A stretch of 64,000 bases of DNA, from assembly GCF_004792655.1 (NCBI RefSeq), contig NZ_SRZC01000003.1, positions 124,001 to 188,000 of the forward strand. The letters are read 5' to 3'. Both the position numbers and the translations under genes were made by a program. A model generated the notes under the pieces. That model was not told the origin of the DNA. It searched no databases and saw only the letters and a program-made list of their open reading frames with translations. The stretch's first letter is position 1. Every line of letters starts with the position of its first letter. The stretch comes from Palleniella muris (GTDB lineage Bacteria; Bacteroidota; Bacteroidia; Bacteroidales; Bacteroidaceae). Of the stretch, positions 25,078 through 37,036 are shown piece by piece.

Positions 25078-28071
25078 ATGGAAGAACAGAAGCCAACAGA
25101 GGTGTTACCTAAGAAAAACAGACTGACTCTCAGAGATACAGACTTCATGTCAATGATGCAAAGGCGAATATTCAATGTGCTCATTGTCGCAAATCCATAC
25201 GATGCGTTTATGTTGGAGGATGACGGGCGTATCGACGAGAAACTTTTCAATGAATATGTACGTCTCGGACTACGCTATCCGCCACGTTTCTTCCGTGCTT
25301 ATTCACGTGAAGATGTTGAGAAATGGACAGACAAGCAGCCGGATTTGATTATCTGCATGCCAAGTACGGAGTCAAACGACGTATTTGACATTGCACGTCA
25401 GATAAAAGCCGCCTATCCAAACCTTCCAATCGTTGTGCTCACACCATTCTCCCACGGTGTGAATGAGCGCATGAAGAACGAGGATTTGTCTGCCTTCGAG
25501 TATGTCTTCTGCTGGCTTGGCAATGCCGATCTGCTGCTGTCCATCATCAAACTCATGGAGGATAAGATGAATCTGGAGAAAGACTTGTCTGCCGGAGCAC
25601 AGATGATTCTGCTTGTAGAGGACTCCGTACGCTTCTATTCTTCTTTCCTTCCCATACTTTACAAGTTCATTCTGCAACAGTCATTGAACTTCGCGTCCGA
25701 AGCATTGAACAACACTTTGGAGACGCTTCGAATGCGTGGAAGACCAAAAATTGTCCTTGCACGCAATTACCGGGAAGCATGGGAGTTATACCAAAAATAC
25801 TCAGACAATACTTTAGGAGTGATTTCCGACTGTCGTTTCCCTATGACTGACGGTGGCAAGGCTGTGCCCGATGCCGGTGTGCAGCTGCTTCGCGCCGTCC
25901 GTGCCGTTGACAGATTCGTGCCGTTGATTATGGACTCTTCCGAAGAAAGCAATGTGAAAGCGGCAGTATCGTGTGACGCTTCATTCATCAACAAGAACTC
26001 AAAGTCACTCGACCATGACCTGAGGAAAATCATCCTACACAAGTTTGGTTTCGGAGATTTCATCTTCCGCAACTCAGAAACTCTCGAGCCGCTTGTGCGA
26101 ATTCACAACCTCAAGGAGCTGCAGGACAACATCTTCACTCTTCCGCGCGAGGCGTTGCTGATGCACATCCAACGCAACAATGTCTCCCGATGGCTCTGCT
26201 CAAGGGCACTCTTCCCTATTTCGGAATTCCTTAAGAAAATCACGTGGCAGTCATTGCAGGATGTTGACAAGCACAGGCAGATTATCTACGATGCCATTGT
26301 GGCATACCGCAGAATGAAGAACCAGGGTGTTGTGGCGGTCTTCCACCGCGAACGCTTCGACCATTTCTCCAATTTCGCACGCATCGGCGACGGCTCACTT
26401 GGAGGAAAAGGACGCGGACTTGCCTTCCTTGACCACTTGATAAAGAAGCACGCCGACCTGAACAGCTTTGAGCAGTTGCCGGTCATGATACCGAAGACTG
26501 TGGTCTTGTGTACGGATGTCTTTGACGAGTTCATGGAGAAAAACGACCTTTACCCCATGGCATTGTCCAATGCTTCCGACGAGGAGATTCTTGACGCGTT
26601 CATCAAAGCGCATCTTCCCCAAAGGCTGGAGGAGGACTTCAAATGCCTTGTCGATGTGGTACAAGGACCACTCGCAATACGTTCTTCCTCACTTCTTGAA
26701 GACGCACACTATCAGCCGTTTGCTGGAATCTATTCAACCTACATGATTCCTCCCACAGAAGATACCGGTGAGCGTCTCGAAATGCTTGCCGATGCGATAA
26801 AGGCTGTTTATGCATCAGTGTTCTACAAGGATTCCAAAGCATACATGACTGCTACGGCAAACATCATCGACCAGGAGAAGATGGCGGTCATCATTCAGGA
26901 ACTTGTGGGACAGACTCACGAGACACGCTTCTATCCGCACATATCGGGCGTGGCGCGTTCCATAAACTACTATCCCGTCGAAGACCAGAAGGCAGAGGAC
27001 GGAATCGTGAACATGGCTCTCGGTCTCGGCAAATATATCGTGGACGGAGGCGAGAATCTGCGTGTTGACCCTTACTTGCCGAAAAAGATTATGCAGTTGT
27101 CGGAAATGGAAATCGCACTGCGTGAGACACAGACACGGTTCCTTGCGCTTGACCTTGCACAGACAAAGCTCAACTTCAAGACAGACGACGGCTTCAATTT
27201 ACTGAACCTTTCCGTGCGTCAGGCTGACAAGGACGGAGTGCTGAAATGGCTGTGCTCCACGTTTGACCCGTATGACCAGGTGATACGCGACGGATATTAT
27301 GAAGGGAGAAACCGCAAGATTATATCCTTCAGCGGCATCCTCCAGTACAACGTGCTGCCATTGCCACAAGTGCTTCAGAAAATTCTTGAATATGGCGCAA
27401 AGGAAATGATGCGCCCCGTGGAGATAGAGTTTGCCTGCACAGTCAATGATGACAAGACCGGCGAGTTCTATCTACTGCAAATCCGACCGATGGTTGACAA
27501 CAAGATGATGCTTGACGAAGACCTTGACGCTGTCAATGACGAAGACCTTGTACTGCGCTCCGAAAGTGCGATAGGACACGGCATAATGTCCGACCTGCAT
27601 GATATTGTGTATGTCAAGACAGACGGATACAACGCTTCCATGAATCCTGAAATTGCCGACGAAATGGAGAAAATCAATGACAGTATGCTTCAGGAGGGGA
27701 AAGGCTATATCCTTGTAGGTCCCGGAAGATGGGGCTCAAGCGATCCTTGGCTCGGCATCCCGGTGAAATGGCCTGCCATCTCCGGTGCACGGGTGATTGT
27801 CGAATGTGGCTTAACAAATTACCGCATTGACCCTTCACAAGGCACGCATTTCTTCCAGAACCTCACTTCACTTGGCGTTGCTTATTTCACAATCAACCCA
27901 TACAAGGATGACGGACTGTTTGACAAGGAATGGCTTGACAGCCTGCCGGCACACAACGAGACAAAACACATCCGCCACATCAGACTTGAAAGCCCATTGG
28001 TAGCAAAGATTGACGGCATGAAGAAAAAAGGCATTGTCACGAAACCTGCCGCGGAAGAATATGCTTTTTAG
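25078..28071 (+). CDS. Receiver-like / PEP-synthase N-domain fusion protein
   Basis: A 997-residue protein from ATG 25078 (a TTG 30 bp upstream is in frame). Order of domains: a receiver-like domain at about 25-155 (FNVLIVANPYDAF, DLIICMPS, LPIVVLTPF); a second receiver domain at about 170-325 (MILLVEDSVRFYSS, GVISDCRFPMTDGG, FINKNS); then a PEP-synthase/PPDK-type ATP-binding domain (GDGSLGGKGRGLAFLDHL, AIRSSSLLEDAHYQPFAGIYSTY) ending near GPGRWGSSDPWLG. I see no phosphohistidine swivelling domain and no PEP-binding barrel, so it is not a complete PEP synthase. It may phosphorylate or sense something under control of its receiver domains; that is inference. Confidence 0.8.
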   Translation: MEEQKPTEVLPKKNRLTLRDTDFMSMMQRRIFNVLIVANPYDAFMLEDDGRIDEKLFNEYVRLGLRYPPRFFRAYSREDVEKWTDKQPDLIICMPSTESNDVFDIARQIKAAYPNLPIVVLTPFSHGVNERMKNEDLSAFEYVFCWLGNADLLLSIIKLMEDKMNLEKDLSAGAQMILLVEDSVRFYSSFLPILYKFILQQSLNFASEALNNTLETLRMRGRPKIVLARNYREAWELYQKYSDNTLGVISDCRFPMTDGGKAVPDAGVQLLRAVRAVDRFVPLIMDSSEESNVKAAVSCDASFINKNSKSLDHDLRKIILHKFGFGDFIFRNSETLEPLVRIHNLKELQDNIFTLPREALLMHIQRNNVSRWLCSRALFPISEFLKKITWQSLQDVDKHRQIIYDAIVAYRRMKNQGVVAVFHRERFDHFSNFARIGDGSLGGKGRGLAFLDHLIKKHADLNSFEQLPVMIPKTVVLCTDVFDEFMEKNDLYPMALSNASDEEILDAFIKAHLPQRLEEDFKCLVDVVQGPLAIRSSSLLEDAHYQPFAGIYSTYMIPPTEDTGERLEMLADAIKAVYASVFYKDSKAYMTATANIIDQEKMAVIIQELVGQTHETRFYPHISGVARSINYYPVEDQKAEDGIVNMALGLGKYIVDGGENLRVDPYLPKKIMQLSEMEIALRETQTRFLALDLAQTKLNFKTDDGFNLLNLSVRQADKDGVLKWLCSTFDPYDQVIRDGYYEGRNRKIISFSGILQYNVLPLPQVLQKILEYGAKEMMRPVEIEFACTVNDDKTGEFYLLQIRPMVDNKMMLDEDLDAVNDEDLVLRSESAIGHGIMSDLHDIVYVKTDGYNASMNPEIADEMEKINDSMLQEGKGYILVGPGRWGSSDPWLGIPVKWPAISGARVIVECGLTNYRIDPSQGTHFFQNLTSLGVAYFTINPYKDDGLFDKEWLDSLPAHNETKHIRHIRLESPLVAKIDGMKKKGIVTKPAAEEYAF

Positions 28072-28100
28072 AAGAGGCTGTCCGGCATAGTGTCGTTGTA

Positions 28101-28152
28101 CAGAAATACCTTTACACCGTTTTAACAACTAAACAGTGTAAAGGTATTTCTG
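28101..28152. terminator. 17-bp perfect inverted repeat between convergent genes
   Basis: CAGAAATACCTTTACAC (28101-28117) and GTGTAAAGGTATTTCTG (28136-28152) are exact complements; pairing extends inward past one mismatch (CGTTT with AAACA). It separates the plus-strand 997-residue gene from the minus-strand receptor gene, fitting a bidirectional terminator. Confidence 0.8.
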
Positions 28153-28162
28153 CATAATGACA

Positions 28163-30026
28163 TCACAATATCGCTGATTTCTTTTGCGTATCGACATCCA
28201 CGTCATTGAATTTGTGTTTCTTGCCGTAGTTGAAGCGATAAGATACGCTGATGTTGAAGAAGTCGTAGGATTCGTACGGTGTATAAGAGCGTGACGTCTG
28301 GTTGAAGCCATCAACGGAGTAGACCCTCTTAGTGTGGCAGCGCATGAACGGATTCCTAGTGCTGAAGTTAAGGTTTAGGCCTTTGTAGTTGTATCCTGCA
28401 GAGAATCTGAGTAAGGCTGGCATTGTCACAGTCTTGCCAAGGCTGATGTATTTTGACTCAGACTTGTATGACAACTGCGCATTGAACCTCTTCGCGATGT
28501 ATGTCAGCCCGTAGTACTGCCAGAGAAAGTCCACAGTGTTGCGTGGCACGCCGTGCTCTGTCTTGTGTTTGTATGTCAATCCCATTGAAAACTTTAGTTT
28601 CTTTGGAATGATGTTAAGCTGTCCGTTGGCATTGATTCCCAAATCTTCTTTCTTGCCACCGCTTAGGAAAGAGTGACGGAACACGTTTTCCTGAGAATCA
28701 TAGACAGTCGTCTGATAGATGACATCGCTTGAATGCTCATAACTGCCGTACAACTGCAGATAGCCCCAGTTTCGCTGCATATAGAAGCTATAGTATGCCG
28801 ACCACACGTCTCTGATCGGCAAATCAGGGTTGCCGGTAAGGGTCTGGTATGGGTCGATGGACTTCACCGTTGTGTCATAGAGATTGAAGTCAGGGTTGAA
28901 CACTCCCATGAAAGCACCCAAAGACAGCTGGCTGCTCTTTGGCATCTCGATGGTGATGTACGCCTTCGGAGTGAAATAGCTTTTGTTGTACGACATGATG
29001 CTGTTGTCAACGTTCACAAAGCGTTGCTGAAGGTCTATCGACAGCTGGATATTCTGTGTTTTTGCTATATATCTTCCAGTCTGCAATGTCGTTGCCTGAG
29101 ACAATGTTAAGGTCTTCGCCTGCATGGAGATACATCTGTCCGCCGTGGTCTCTGCGCTTTACCCTGAAATCAATAACTGTACCTGCTGTGGGATAGTCAG
29201 CGTTGTAATAAGGATAGTAGTCGATGTGCTCAATATCCTTTGGATTGATTGTCTCAATCTCGTCGCTCTCAACGGGGCGTCCGTTGAGACAAATGAGGAG
29301 TCCGGGCGCACCAAGTTTTGTGATGCTCTTGTTTACAACATCAACATCGATGCCTGGAAGAGTCATCAAAGAAAGCGCACTGTATCCATTGTAAGCATTG
29401 TTTTTCAAATCCTTTGAAGGATAGAACTTCACCCTATCGCCATCGCGCACAGCCTCCTTCTGCTCAACTTGCACTGCCTGCAACATAATGCCCGCCTCAC
29501 GCATGGAAACCTTGCCTATGTCGGTGACATTATACAGACTAGTGATTGTCTTGAAGCCTACGCAACTGATTTTCGCCAGCACTTGCTTTATCGGAGAAGG
29601 AATGACAAAGCGTCCCACCTCGTTGCTCACGCCACCGGTGATGTACGTTGAGGCCTTCGGGTTGAGCAATTGTATGTTGGCATAAGCCACGGGCTTGTTC
29701 TTACTGTCGACAAGTTGGCCGACAAGACGGCTTTGGTCGCTATTGATGCACTCCACGCAAATCAGGCTGTCGCTCTCCACAATGCGTATCGGGTAGAATC
29801 CCACCGCCTCTCGTATGGCATCCGCCACTTTGTCGCGCTTTATCCTCTTTGTAATGGAGAAGTCTTCCAAATCGTTGTAAATGAATGTTATCCTCTTCTC
29901 TGTTGTCTTGCTTAAATCCTTGAGAACTTCCAGCAATGGTGTGCCGTGGTAATTGCGGACAATCTTCTGTGCGTGTGCAGAGAAGAGCGCTGCACATAAT
30001 ATTATTGTGAAAATAATTCTGTTCAT
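28163..30026 (-). pseudogene. Broken TonB-dependent receptor (frameshift)
   Basis: Two overlapping frames together resemble one outer-membrane receptor. The first (30026 to 29007) has a signal peptide (ending SAHAQ), an STN domain (LLEVLKDLSKTTEKRITFIYND), a carboxypeptidase-like domain (LVGQLVDSKNKPVAYANIQLL) and a plug (ALSLMTLPGIDVDV, CLNGRPVESDEIETINP), then shifts out of frame and stops. The second (from about 29125 to 28163) has the C-terminal barrel strands ending FFNISVSYRFNYGKKHKF. Total coding is about 620 codons and only some 300 residues of barrel, less than a full receptor, so a deletion with frame change is likely. It sits downstream of its sigma and anti-sigma genes. A sequencing error could explain the frameshift but not the short barrel. 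Confidence 0.75.
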
Positions 30027-30042
30027 GACTATGGTATGCGTT

Positions 30043-30630
30043 TTATTTGACGGTAAGCAAAATCTGCTCGTTGTCTTCTGTCAGAGACAGGGAGATTTTA
30101 TTGAAATTGGATAGTTCTTTGACAACATCAGAGAGTGGCATTGCGCTGTCCCATTCGTAGAAGATTCTGATTTGCTTCGCTTTCTCATCCTCGAATACAA
30201 CAGTAAAACCGTAATGGCGCGCCATCTCTGCGAAAACATCCTCAAGTGTGGCATTGTCGAATGTTTTCCGTATTGCGTTTGAGGTTGTTGTCTTTGACGG
30301 CACTGTTTGCTTTGCCAGTGTCACTTGCCGCTCGCTTTTCACGTTTTCATTCTGTCCGGCAGAACCATCATCATGGCGGAAGAAGCCGGTGCTCACAGCA
30401 GCAATAGCTATTCCCGACACAAAAAGTGCCGCGAGAGACGCTGCCCACTGGTATCTTTGCACAAAAGACTTCTTCTTGCTGCGGCGTGATGCCTTATACA
30501 TACTGTCAACATCGCACACGGTGAGATACAATTTGAGGCATTCCTCATCGGAGAGTATCTCTGCGATTTGCTCTTCGGTAAAATTCTCCGGCTTCTCAAT
30601 AAGTTTGAGTATAATATCTGTTTTCTCCAT
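30043..30630 (-). CDS. FecR-type anti-sigma factor
   Basis: A 195-residue single-pass membrane protein. A cytoplasmic N-terminal part (about 1-65) is followed by a membrane segment (WAASLAALFVSGIAIAAVS) and a periplasmic part ending in a DUF4974-like domain (ATLEDVFAEMARHYGFTVVF, then PLSDVVKELSNFNKISL). In FecIR systems such proteins hold an ECF sigma factor until a TonB receptor signals. It is shorter than typical FecR because the central FecR domain is replaced by a brief linker. It lies between the sigma gene and the broken receptor. Confidence 0.82.
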   Translation of the reverse strand: MEKTDIILKLIEKPENFTEEQIAEILSDEECLKLYLTVCDVDSMYKASRRSKKKSFVQRYQWAASLAALFVSGIAIAAVSTGFFRHDDGSAGQNENVKSERQVTLAKQTVPSKTTTSNAIRKTFDNATLEDVFAEMARHYGFTVVFEDEKAKQIRIFYEWDSAMPLSDVVKELSNFNKISLSLTEDNEQILLTVK

Positions 30631-30658
30631 TGAATTATCTTTTTCAAGGTTGGTACTA

Positions 30659-31159
30659 TTATGGATTGAATCTCTGTTTCAACTTTCGGATTCCTTGCGC
30701 AAGGTGTTTATATACAGCAGCCTCGCTGATGTTCAGTTCAGTTGCTATTTCCGCATATTTCATGTTCTCTTGGAATCGCATCCGCATCACTGTCTGCGTC
30801 TGCGGAGTGAGTTGTTCGAGGATGAATGCCTCAACAGCTTGCATTCGCTCTTCCGCTTCCATGCTATAATCATTGCATGAAACATTGTCCGGAACGCTCT
30901 CTATAGGCAGGCATCTCTTCACCTTTTCCCTGTAGCTCAGACTCTTGAGTCTGTTCAAGCATCTGTTGCGAACCGTCGTAATGAGATAGCCTTCAATGTT
31001 TATAACATTGTCAATGCCGCAGTCGGATAATGACAGGAACACATCGCCGACAATATCTTCCGCAGCCTGTATGTCCTTCAGCAGAAGCGTCGCCAAACGA
31101 AGCATCTTGCTTTGATTTTTCTTGTAAATAATGTCTATGTCGTACTCTGTAGTATGCAT
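30659..31159 (-). CDS. ECF RNA polymerase sigma factor
   Basis: A 166-residue sigma factor with only regions 2 and 4. Region 2 reads MLRLATLLLKDIQAAEDIVGDVFLSL, with GYLITTVRNRCLNRL; region 4 has LTPQTQTVMRMRFQENMKYAEIATELNISEAAVYKHLAQGIRKLKQ. It is of the Bacteroidota FecI-like class and heads the sigma, anti-sigma, receptor cassette. A -7 box TAACTTTG lies at 31242-31235 on the minus strand, suggesting expression by the main sigma factor. Confidence 0.92.
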   Translation of the reverse strand: MHTTEYDIDIIYKKNQSKMLRLATLLLKDIQAAEDIVGDVFLSLSDCGIDNVINIEGYLITTVRNRCLNRLKSLSYREKVKRCLPIESVPDNVSCNDYSMEAEERMQAVEAFILEQLTPQTQTVMRMRFQENMKYAEIATELNISEAAVYKHLAQGIRKLKQRFNP

Positions 31160-31366
31160 TGTTGTCGTGTTGTTTGATTATATGACAATAAACATTTGAT
31201 TTTCCCAACCCCTGAAAGGATATTTTTTCGTGTGCAAAGTTACATAAATATATTGAGGTGTGCACTCAAAATCCAAAGGTTTTGCAATCAGATGCATGTA
31301 GCACACCTACTATATGTCAGCGCACAATCATTTGCCTTAATTTTTAATAAAATAACATGGGAAGGT

Positions 31367-31397
31367 TTTGTCATTACATTATTTATCATTAAATTTG
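31367..31397 (+). promoter_or_regulatory. lysS promoter
   Basis: TTTG at 31367-31370 and TAAATTTG at 31390-31397 with exactly 19 bp between, 43 bp upstream of the lysS ATG. A textbook Bacteroidota promoter. Confidence 0.87.
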
Positions 31398-31439
31398 CAA
31401 ACTAAAGTAAAATCAGAACATTAAGCAACAAGAAGAGAT

Positions 31440-33221
31440 ATGAACATTTTAGAACTTTCAGAACAGGAGATTGTACGCCGTCAGTCACTCGAAGAATTGC
31501 GCAATATGGGAATCGATCCATATCCTGCGGCAGAATACCCGACAGACGCTTTCTCCACAGAAATCATAGAGAACTTTGTCGACCTTCCTAAAGAAAAGGA
31601 TGAGGAAGGAAACGAAATCCCCGGAAAGGCGACACCGGAGAACTCCCGCATGGTATGCATAGCAGGACGCATGATGTCACAGCGCATCATGGGCAAGGCA
31701 GCTTTTGCCGAGATACAGGACTCCAAGGGACGCATACAGGTTTATGTGCAGCGTGACGCAATCTGCCCTGACGAGAACAAAGACCTTTACAACAAAGTGT
31801 TCAAGAAGCTCCTTGACATCGGCGATTTCATCGGTGTCAAAGGCTATGTGTTCCGCACACAGACTGGTGAGATTTCCGTTCATGCCATGGAACTGACTGT
31901 GCTCAGCAAGAGTTTGAAGCCACTGCCTATCGTGAAGTACAAGGACGGTGTGGCTTATGACAAGTTCGATGACCCTGAGCTGCGTTATCGCCAACGTTAT
32001 GTCGACCTTGTTGTCAACGAAGGCGTGAAGGACACTTTCCTCAAACGTGCTACCGTAGTGCGCACCATGCGCAGAATACTTGATGAGGCGGGATATACAG
32101 AGGTTGACACTCCGATACTGCAGAACATCGCCGGCGGTGCAAGCGCACGTCCTTTCATCACGCATTTCAACGCTCTCAATCAGGATATGTACATGCGTAT
32201 CGCCACGGAGTTGTACCTGAAGCGACTAATTGTCGGTGGATTCGAGGGTGTTTATGAGATGGGAAAGAACTTCCGCAACGAGGGAATGGACAAGACCCAC
32301 AATCCGGAATTCACATGTATGGAACTGTACGTTTCCTATAAGGACTACAACTGGATGATGAATTTCACGGAGAAGATGCTCGAGGAAATCTGTGTTGCAG
32401 TGAATGGCAAGCCGGAAGTGGAAATCGACGGCAAGGTCATCTCCTTCAAAGCACCATACCGCCGTCTGCCTATCCTTGACGCGATTAAGGAGAAGACCGG
32501 TTATGACCTCAACGGAATGAGTGAGGACGAAATGCGCGAAGTGGCAAAGAAAGTCGGTGTCGAGGTTGACGAGACTATGGGAAAAGGAAAGCTCATCGAC
32601 GAAATCTTCGGCGAGACTTGCGAAGGAACATTCATACAGCCGACATTCATCACTGACTACCCTGTCGAAATGTCCCCGCTTACAAAGATGCACCGCTCAA
32701 AGCCGGGACTTACAGAGCGATTTGAGCTCATGGTCAACGGTAAAGAGCTTGCTAATGCTTACTCTGAGCTGAATGACCCTATCGACCAAGAAGAGAGGTT
32801 CATCGACCAAATGAAACTTGCTGACAAGGGTGACGACGAAGCAATGATTATCGACCATGATTTCCTTCGTGCTTTGCAATACGGTATGCCACCGACATCA
32901 GGTATCGGTATCGGTATCGACCGCCTTGTGATGCTCATGACCGGAAAGTTCGCCATCGGTGAGATAATGCTCTTCCCTCAGATGAAGCCTGAGAAGAAAG
33001 CTCCGCGCTCAACAAATGCTGAATGGGCAGCTGTCGGAGTGCCGGAGGAATGGGTGCCGCTCTTCAACAAAGCAGGTTATTATCTCGTTTCAGACATCAA
33101 GAATGTCAAAGCACAAAAGCTTCAGATGGATGTTTGCGGCGTAAACAAAAAGTACAAACTCGGACTTGAGAATCCTAAGGTAGACGAGTTTGAGTCAATG
33201 ATTGAAAAAGCCAACGCATAA
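31440..33221 (+). CDS. lysS: Lysyl-tRNA synthetase, class II
   Basis: A 593-residue enzyme charging tRNA-Lys. The N-terminal OB fold ([31 protein letters not shown]) binds the anticodon; class II motifs are [28 protein letters not shown] (motif 1), [16 protein letters not shown] (motif 2) and [15 protein letters not shown] (motif 3). Beyond the catalytic core there is a C-terminal extension of about 75 residues ([22 protein letters not shown]...) with a helix-hairpin-helix look, a feature of Bacteroidota LysS. gpsA follows after 11 bp. Confidence 0.95.
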   Translation: MNILELSEQEIVRRQSLEELRNMGIDPYPAAEYPTDAFSTEIIENFVDLPKEKDEEGNEIPGKATPENSRMVCIAGRMMSQRIMGKAAFAEIQDSKGRIQVYVQRDAICPDENKDLYNKVFKKLLDIGDFIGVKGYVFRTQTGEISVHAMELTVLSKSLKPLPIVKYKDGVAYDKFDDPELRYRQRYVDLVVNEGVKDTFLKRATVVRTMRRILDEAGYTEVDTPILQNIAGGASARPFITHFNALNQDMYMRIATELYLKRLIVGGFEGVYEMGKNFRNEGMDKTHNPEFTCMELYVSYKDYNWMMNFTEKMLEEICVAVNGKPEVEIDGKVISFKAPYRRLPILDAIKEKTGYDLNGMSEDEMREVAKKVGVEVDETMGKGKLIDEIFGETCEGTFIQPTFITDYPVEMSPLTKMHRSKPGLTERFELMVNGKELANAYSELNDPIDQEERFIDQMKLADKGDDEAMIIDHDFLRALQYGMPPTSGIGIGIDRLVMLMTGKFAIGEIMLFPQMKPEKKAPRSTNAEWAAVGVPEEWVPLFNKAGYYLVSDIKNVKAQKLQMDVCGVNKKYKLGLENPKVDEFESMIEKANA

Positions 33222-33232
33222 CACTTAAACTT

Positions 33233-34240
33233 ATGTTTGATTGTGGAAAAATAGCAATAATCGGAGGCGGTAGCTGGGCAACAGCTATCGCCAAGATTGT
33301 TGTCGCACATACACATCACATCGGCTGGTACATGCGAAGGAATGACCGCATAGAGGATTTCAAGAATCTGCAGCATAACCCTGCATACCTCACAGGCGTT
33401 CATTTCAATATAAACGAAATCTTCTTTTCTTCCGACCTCAACGAGATAGTACAGAACTATGACACATTAGTGTTCGTCACACCTTCACCTTACCTCAAGA
33501 ACCACTTGAATAAACTGCGTGCGCGAATATCTGACAAATTTATTGTCACTGCCATAAAAGGTATTGTCCCTGACGAGAATCTGGTATGCTCTGAATACTT
33601 TCATCAGGTTTATGATGTCCCATACGCAAACCTTGCCTGCATAGGAGGACCGTCACATGCAGAAGAAGTGGCATTGGACCGTCTCACATATCTTACCATC
33701 GGCTGTGCCGACACTGCAAAAGCCCAAGCATTTGCAGAGGTACTGAAATCAAATTCAATAAAGACAAAGACATCATCCGATGTCCTCGGAATTGAATACG
33801 GCTCTGTCCTGAAGAATGTCTATGCCATAGCTGCCGGAATATGCTCCGGACTGAAATACGGAGACAATTTCCAAGCCGTACTTATCTCTAATGCTCTGCA
33901 GGAAATGAACCGCTTCCTGCAAGTGGTATGCGCAGCAGAAGACCAAGAATACTCGTTCACTGTTGATTCCGCATACATGGGTGACCTCCTTGTGACAGGA
34001 TATTCTCATTTCTCACGCAACCGCACTTTTGGAACGATGATTGGCAAGGGATATTCTGTAAAATCGGCACAGATAGAGATGGAAATGATAGCAGAGGGAT
34101 ATTTCGGAACAAAGTGTATGACAGAGATAAACCGAAGAATGCATGTCAACATGCCAATCCTTGATGCCGTACACAATATATTATATGAACGCATCGCACC
34201 ACAAGTGGAGATAAAACTACTTACCGATTCATTCCGATAA
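33233..34240 (+). CDS. gpsA: Glycerol-3-phosphate dehydrogenase [NAD(P)+]
   Basis: A 335-residue enzyme making sn-glycerol 3-phosphate for phospholipids. It begins with the Rossmann motif IIGGGSWATAIAK and has FVTAIKGIVPDENLV, CIGGPSHAEEVA and the catalytic Lys region VLGIEYGSVLKNVYAIAAGICSGLKYGDN. It directly follows lysS, an arrangement common in the Bacteroidales, where glucose-6-phosphate isomerase often comes next; here a hairpin and a transporter follow instead. Confidence 0.94.
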   Translation: MFDCGKIAIIGGGSWATAIAKIVVAHTHHIGWYMRRNDRIEDFKNLQHNPAYLTGVHFNINEIFFSSDLNEIVQNYDTLVFVTPSPYLKNHLNKLRARISDKFIVTAIKGIVPDENLVCSEYFHQVYDVPYANLACIGGPSHAEEVALDRLTYLTIGCADTAKAQAFAEVLKSNSIKTKTSSDVLGIEYGSVLKNVYAIAAGICSGLKYGDNFQAVLISNALQEMNRFLQVVCAAEDQEYSFTVDSAYMGDLLVTGYSHFSRNRTFGTMIGKGYSVKSAQIEMEMIAEGYFGTKCMTEINRRMHVNMPILDAVHNILYERIAPQVEIKLLTDSFR

Positions 34241-34280
34241 GCAAACTCCTTATACAATCTTATTTTCTCTTCCCTTTAAT

Positions 34281-34308
34281 TAGCAGACAAACACACTGTT
34301 GTCTGCTA
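34281..34308. terminator. Hairpin after gpsA
   Basis: TAGCAGACAA (34281-34290) pairs with TTGTCTGCTA (34299-34308), 8-nt loop, followed by AAAATT. Likely end of the lysS-gpsA transcript, though the U tract is poor. Confidence 0.65.
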
Positions 34309-34331
34309 AAATTAACTATGAAGCATATTCC

Positions 34332-35261
34332 ATGAGACTCAAACAAAACACAATGTCATTGGTTTGGGGGTATATGTTGGCAGTAATCGGGTCCGCTTGC
34401 TATGGACTGAACCCATTATTTGCCATACCACTTTATAACGATGGCATCACCCCAATGAATGTATTGTTCTATCGCTATGCAATATCAACAGCAATAATAG
34501 GCATCTATATGCTGGCTAAAGGAAAATCCTTCCGGCTCACCAAAAGCGAAGCATTGGCAACAATAATTATGGGAACACTGTTCGCAAGTTCATCGGCAGG
34601 ACTCTTTTACAGTTTCAAATACATGGATCCCGGACTTGCTTCAGTAATATTATTCACCTATCCATTGTTTGTCGCCTTGCTTTCATGGCTTGTGTTTCAT
34701 GAGCACATGTCACGCACCACATTCCTTTGCATAATTGTCACATCGTTAGGTATATGTATGCTGAAACAAGATGGGGCAGGTGGCGGTTTCAGTCTGATAG
34801 GAATGACATTAGCCATACTGTCAGGACTGACATACGCAATATACCTTATTGGTGTAAACAGAAGCATATTAAAGGACATGAGCATATCACGCCTGTCATT
34901 CTTTGCTTTGGCATTCGGAACGATAGTATTCTTCATTTCCGGCAATTTTGGTATGGACATAATTCCCCTGCCTGACATGCAATCATGGGGCAACGCTTTT
35001 GGCCTGGCTGTTTTCCCGACAGTAATATCATTATTGCTCATAACCAAATCCATACATATCATTGGCAGCACACCGGCAAGCATAATTGGTGCACTCGAAC
35101 CTATCACAGCATTGGCTGTATCACTTGCTGCATTCGGTGGAGTTATAACAGGTGGAAACATTATCGGCATTGTCCTTATCCTCTGTGCCGTAATGTTCAT
35201 GGCATACAGCAATAAGAATAATGTAAAAGCAAATACATCCACAATCCAGAAACAGGCATAA
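34332..35261 (+). CDS. DMT/EamA-family transporter
   Basis: A membrane protein of 309 residues from ATG 34332 (a TTG at 34299 inside the upstream hairpin is in frame but unlikely). Two EamA repeats of about five membrane segments each are visible: first MLAVIGSACYGLNPLFAIPLY ... LASVILFTYPLFVALLSWLVFHE, second GMTLAILSGLTYAIYLIGVNRSIL ... LEPITALAVSLAAFGG. The family exports or imports small metabolites; the substrate cannot be predicted here. Confidence 0.9.
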   Translation: MRLKQNTMSLVWGYMLAVIGSACYGLNPLFAIPLYNDGITPMNVLFYRYAISTAIIGIYMLAKGKSFRLTKSEALATIIMGTLFASSSAGLFYSFKYMDPGLASVILFTYPLFVALLSWLVFHEHMSRTTFLCIIVTSLGICMLKQDGAGGGFSLIGMTLAILSGLTYAIYLIGVNRSILKDMSISRLSFFALAFGTIVFFISGNFGMDIIPLPDMQSWGNAFGLAVFPTVISLLLITKSIHIIGSTPASIIGALEPITALAVSLAAFGGVITGGNIIGIVLILCAVMFMAYSNKNNVKANTSTIQKQA

Positions 35262-35297
35262 CACCTGCCAAGCGTTAATAAAGTTCTATAACCAAAC

Positions 35298-35334
35298 AAA
35301 TCCCTGCTTTGCATGCAAAACAAAGCAGGGATTT
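35298..35334. terminator. Bidirectional terminator
   Basis: AAATCCCTGCTTTG (35298-35311) and CAAAGCAGGGATTT (35321-35334) are exact complements with a 9-nt loop, between the converging transporter and groEL genes. A/T runs flank the stem in both directions. Confidence 0.88.
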
Positions 35335-35369
35335 CCATTATAAACCAATTCTATATTGTATTATGGCTA

Positions 35370-37016
<1,647 letters not shown>

Positions 37017-37036
37017 TTAGTTCTGTTATGATTCTA

